A stretch of 64,000 nt of DNA from Phascolomyces articulosus. Taxonomy: Eukaryota; Mucoromycota; Mucoromycetes; Mucorales; Lichtheimiaceae. Where the stretch lies: positions 124,001 through 188,000 of the forward strand of contig JAIXMP010000032.1 in the NCBI GenBank assembly GCA_025677815.1, read 5' to 3'. Under the pieces are notes generated by a model, which was not told the origin of the DNA, did not search any database, and saw nothing but the letters and a program-made list of their open reading frames with translations. The translations under genes were made by a program, and so were the position numbers. Positions 61,139 to 64,000 of this stretch are shown here, piece by piece; position 1 is the stretch's first letter, and each line of letters starts with the position of its first letter.

Positions 61139-62785
61139 ATGGAATCTCCATTAAATTGTCGTCAACAAGAAGAACTAGACGATGAACATCATAAATATGC
61201 ATTTGAGGATCGTTCGATGATGGTACGAACACCACCTCCTTCTTATCATGATGTAATTTCTACAAGTCGAAAACATGATGATCCATGGTTGGCCCGAGTA
61301 AGTTTTTATTTTTCCCTTAATTTATTATTTGCATATAGACATGCCCCTCTGATGTCAATCTCTCTCTATTTTTTTATAATACTTGTAGATGAATAGTTTA
61401 GATGAAACAGTGGTAGAGATGCGACGTGCTGTACAAGATACACATTATATGATGAAAAACATTCAAAATAAATTCGAGACAACAAAAAGTCAGATTTTAT
61501 TTCAGCAACAACAACAACAACAACGAAAACAACCCACTTCTTTATCAGAAAAAAGATTACGATCATCAAAGTAATTATTTTTATAATTTGTTTTGTTTTG
61601 TTTTGTTTGCATATTTTGTGATATATTTGTTTTAAGGTTTATTGATCAAATGTTGGCATTGTATTTATGACTTATTATTTTTTATGTAGATCTTTTTCTT
61701 CTTCCTCCTTTTCTTCTGACGAAAACGATACCATTATCAATAATTATAAAAAGAATCTTCTTACGACGAATATTGATCAACATCATCATCATGACGCCGA
61801 TGCCGACGATGAACAAGAAGAGGATGATGATGAAGAGGATGATTCAAGCGCAACAGATGGTTTGGATAGAATTGCAGAATCACTTCAACAATTAATAGAA
61901 CAAGCACAATCCAGTTTAAAATCACGTCTTGCTATTCGTGATCGTAGTTATGGAAGTATGATGCATCGTTCTAATTCATGTCCGCAAATGTCAAATATTT
62001 ATTCAACACAAGAAGAACGAAGACAAAGCGATACAGATACACCTTCCACACCTCAACTATTTGATTGGAATGATCAACGAGAACGTTTTTTTGATAGTCA
62101 ATCTCGATTAACACAAGCCATGCATGATTTAACATTGGTATGTTGCCAAGACAATCTTAACACAGCTATTACAAATTCTCCAACTTCATTTCTCCTTCAA
62201 ACTTCCCCATCTACTTCATCCGCATTCTCTTCATCATTACAGCAACAACAACAATTACAATTTCAACAATCTCAAGAAAATATCATTGTACAACATCATT
62301 ATCATGAACATCATCATTATCATTATCATTCACCATCTCAACAACAAGAACAACAAAATCAACAACAGCAGCAGCATCAAATGAGCCAATTACTCAATTA
62401 TGCATGGTCTTCCATACGAGCCATCTCCTCCAATTCATCTGCAGCAGCAGCAGAAGCCGCAGCACGATCCGCGCGTATACTTGAAAACCTCAACAAATTA
62501 AACGAAAAATTGAATAGTAATCATTATAATAAACCTTTATTGATCCATCCTCCACGTATCGCCTTATCCAAAACAAACATAGTACGCCTCATGGTTTATA
62601 TTACTTTGTTAATATTTTCCTTCATGAATCAGCAACAACAAAATCAATCTCAACATTTATCTAAAAAATGTATCACTGCTCGACGTTGTATTGGTCAATT
62701 TGTAAGCCATGCATCCGACAGTTTACCCATTTCTACATGGATTCAACATTCAACTTTGTTAGTTTATATCATGGCGTTTCTCTAA
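61139..62785 (+). CDS. hypothetical Q/H-rich coiled-coil protein with C-terminal membrane segment
   Basis: Exons 61139-61297, 61389-61570 and 61690-62785 join in frame to 478 residues. Order: a Pro-rich start with a PPPSY motif (RTPPPSYHDVI, a WW-domain/E3-ligase recognition type PPxY), a predicted coiled coil (DETVVEMRRAVQDTHYMMKN), a Ser/Asp/Glu acidic patch, a second helix (LDRIAESLQQLIEQAQSSL), a Gln/His-rich region with HYHEHHHYHYH, an Ala-rich helix (SSAAAAEAAARSARILENLN), and a hydrophobic segment near residue 415 (IVRLMVYITLLIFSFM) followed by a second weaker one at the very end. The layout (soluble coiled coils, then tail anchors) suggests attachment to an organelle membrane. Peroxisomal or mitochondrial adaptor proteins have such layouts, but no family match is visible. 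PPxY plus tail anchor suggests Nedd4/Rsp5-type regulation, as inference. Confidence 0.65.
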
Positions 62786-63234
62786 CAACCTTAAAGCAAA
62801 AATAACTAAAATACCCCCTCCTCCTCCTTCTCCTTCTATTATTTCCAAATCTTCAATGTCTCCTCCAAGCATTTGTAATCTAACACACAAAAATTAACAC
62901 ACTTATGTACAAAAACTTATTCTCTCTATGTTGTATATTATTCGTTTTACTTTCTATTTCTATTTTCCCGTTTGTCTTTATTATTATTATATCTTCATAT
63001 CATTTTCTTTATATGTCACATTTTCTTTTTGTTCTTTTATTTTGCTTTTTTTTTTCTCTTTCTTTCTATAGTTCTTTTTGATTATTAAAGAAAAATATGA
63101 AATATATCATTACAATAACTAAAATGTTTCGGTAAAACAGTTTACACACAGACTGATGTTTAATTAAAAAAAGAAAAAAAAAACTCAATCTTGGCAAATC
63201 CTTATATATTATTATATAATGTAGATCATGTAAT
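62786..63234. terminator. convergent 3' region
   Basis: The 449 bp between the convergent stops are pyrimidine-rich on the plus strand and AT-rich. No gene seen; both poly(A) sites must lie here. Confidence 0.4.
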
Positions 63235-64000
63235 TCAAGACTTTCTTCTGAGTATGGCACGTTCTTGCTTTTTTCGATAATTCAATAAACGTTGACGTTC
63301 TTGTTGCCAGATTTTTCTTTGACCTAATTTAAGTCGAGTAATCAAATCCATAGCTTGTCCTTTAGTCAATGTTTGTTTGGATTCCACTTTATGATGTTTT
63401 AATGCCTTGAGTTGGGCTTCTGTCGCTGTATGTTTTCGAAAAGAAGCCATGCGTAAAGCCATCGATTGTTGATGTTTAGGTATGTTTTGTTTTAGCCATG
63501 TATCAGCTGCACGAATTGCCATGGATCGAGTATCTGCTTTCAGTGGTAGTTTTTTATTCCGGAAAATCATCCGGGGTTTATTGCCACCACTGTCGCCAGC
63601 GTTACCACGAGTCGCCGTTGTCATTTCACGCGTTAATATCCCACGCCATAGACCATCTTCTTTAGATAATTCCAATTTTAATGTACCGACGGTCCATATA
63701 TTCAAAGCACATTTATCTTCACCTACAGTCACCCAACTATTGGCAGATATTGAACGTAATTCGGGAGAAACAGAAGTTTCCAACATGAATTCATTTAAAT
63801 CATCATATTCTGTAATTTTGATTCGAATTTCTTGGCCAACTATGAGTATACATTTATTTTGTTCAATAATAATAAAAGAAAAGTTAGTAATAGTAATAGA
63901 TATAATATATTATTAGTTTAAGCTATATTCGTCATGATTTCGTTTGCATAATAGGATATACTATTTTTTATTATTGCTTACTTTGATCATTCTGTTGTTC
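63235..64000 (-). CDS. C-terminal part of an Irc3-like mitochondrial DEAD/DEAH helicase (5' end beyond window)
   Basis: Two exons are visible: 64000-63982 (edge, ...EQQND) and 63839-63235 (202 residues to the stop). The segment has ITEYDDLNEFM, an ISANSWVTVGEDKCALNIW strand block, GLWRGILTREMT, then WLKQNIPKHQQSMALRMASF, TATEAQLKALKHHKV and LTKGQAMDLITRLKLGQRK, ending in a basic helix (RKKQERAILRRKS). The block T-x-x-Q-x-x-x-L-K followed by LTKG-x-A-x-x-LI-x-x-L is found at the C-terminus of fungal Irc3-type helicases, after the two RecA domains, and the W-V-x-VG strand block also recurs there. Irc3 remodels branched DNA in mitochondria. The helicase core is outside the window, so the assignment rests only on this accessory domain. 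Confidence 0.5.

Noticed and set aside
1..64000. CRISPR arrays, bacterial operons, prophage or plasmid features
   Set aside because: None seen; spliceosomal introns throughout and eukaryotic gene families show nuclear fungal DNA.

Overview
The window is nuclear DNA of a fungus, most likely an early-diverging Mucoromycota (Mucorales-type) species. The reasons are strongly AT-rich intergenic DNA, many short GT-AG introns (mostly 50-130 bp), an ATP-type PEP carboxykinase, a fungal ENA-class P-type ATPase, Scp1-type calponin/transgelin, Q/N-rich proteins, and a clear U11/U12-25K gene, a minor-spliceosome protein absent from most Dikarya. The species cannot be named from the sequence alone.

Layout. 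0-6 kb (all minus): the 5' two-thirds of a three-RRM TIA1/Pub1-like RNA-binding protein, a small unknown ORF, and an ENA-type Na+/K+ ATPase. 6-18.4 kb is gene-poor and decayed: a two-exon unknown gene, degenerate minisatellite, and an adenylate-forming enzyme pseudogene split by a roughly 2 kb insertion with inverted ends. 18.4-30.5 kb: PEP carboxykinase (-), STRAP/Unrip WD40 (-) head-to-head with SNRNP25 (+), a BAG-domain Q-rich coiled-coil protein behind heat-shock-like elements (+), and a Cid1-family nucleotidyltransferase (-). 31.5-45 kb: a small unknown gene, an asparaginase-ankyrin protein, a 237-aa unknown, a GPAT3/4-like acyltransferase (-), a secreted GPI-type PI-PLC-X protein (+) and transgelin/calponin (-). 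45-51 kb is gene-poor, with one tRNA-Cys(GCA) and relics. 51-56 kb: coproporphyrinogen oxidase with a mitochondrial leader (+) and an AIR1/2-like zinc-knuckle protein (+). 56-61 kb is mostly empty. 61-64 kb: an unknown Q/H-rich coiled-coil membrane protein (+) and the C-terminal end of an Irc3-like mitochondrial helicase (-, cut by the edge).

Links between genes. STRAP (SMN-complex partner in snRNP assembly) and SNRNP25 (U11/U12 snRNP) share one 288-bp divergent promoter. Several genes concern RNA (TIA1-like, STRAP, SNRNP25, Cid1-like, AIR-like). GPAT and the PI-PLC-like gene, both phospholipid enzymes, are also divergent neighbours. Exon joins were worked out by hand from splice consensus, frame and family knowledge. 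All junctions I assigned are U2-type GT-AG; I saw no U12-type donor among them.
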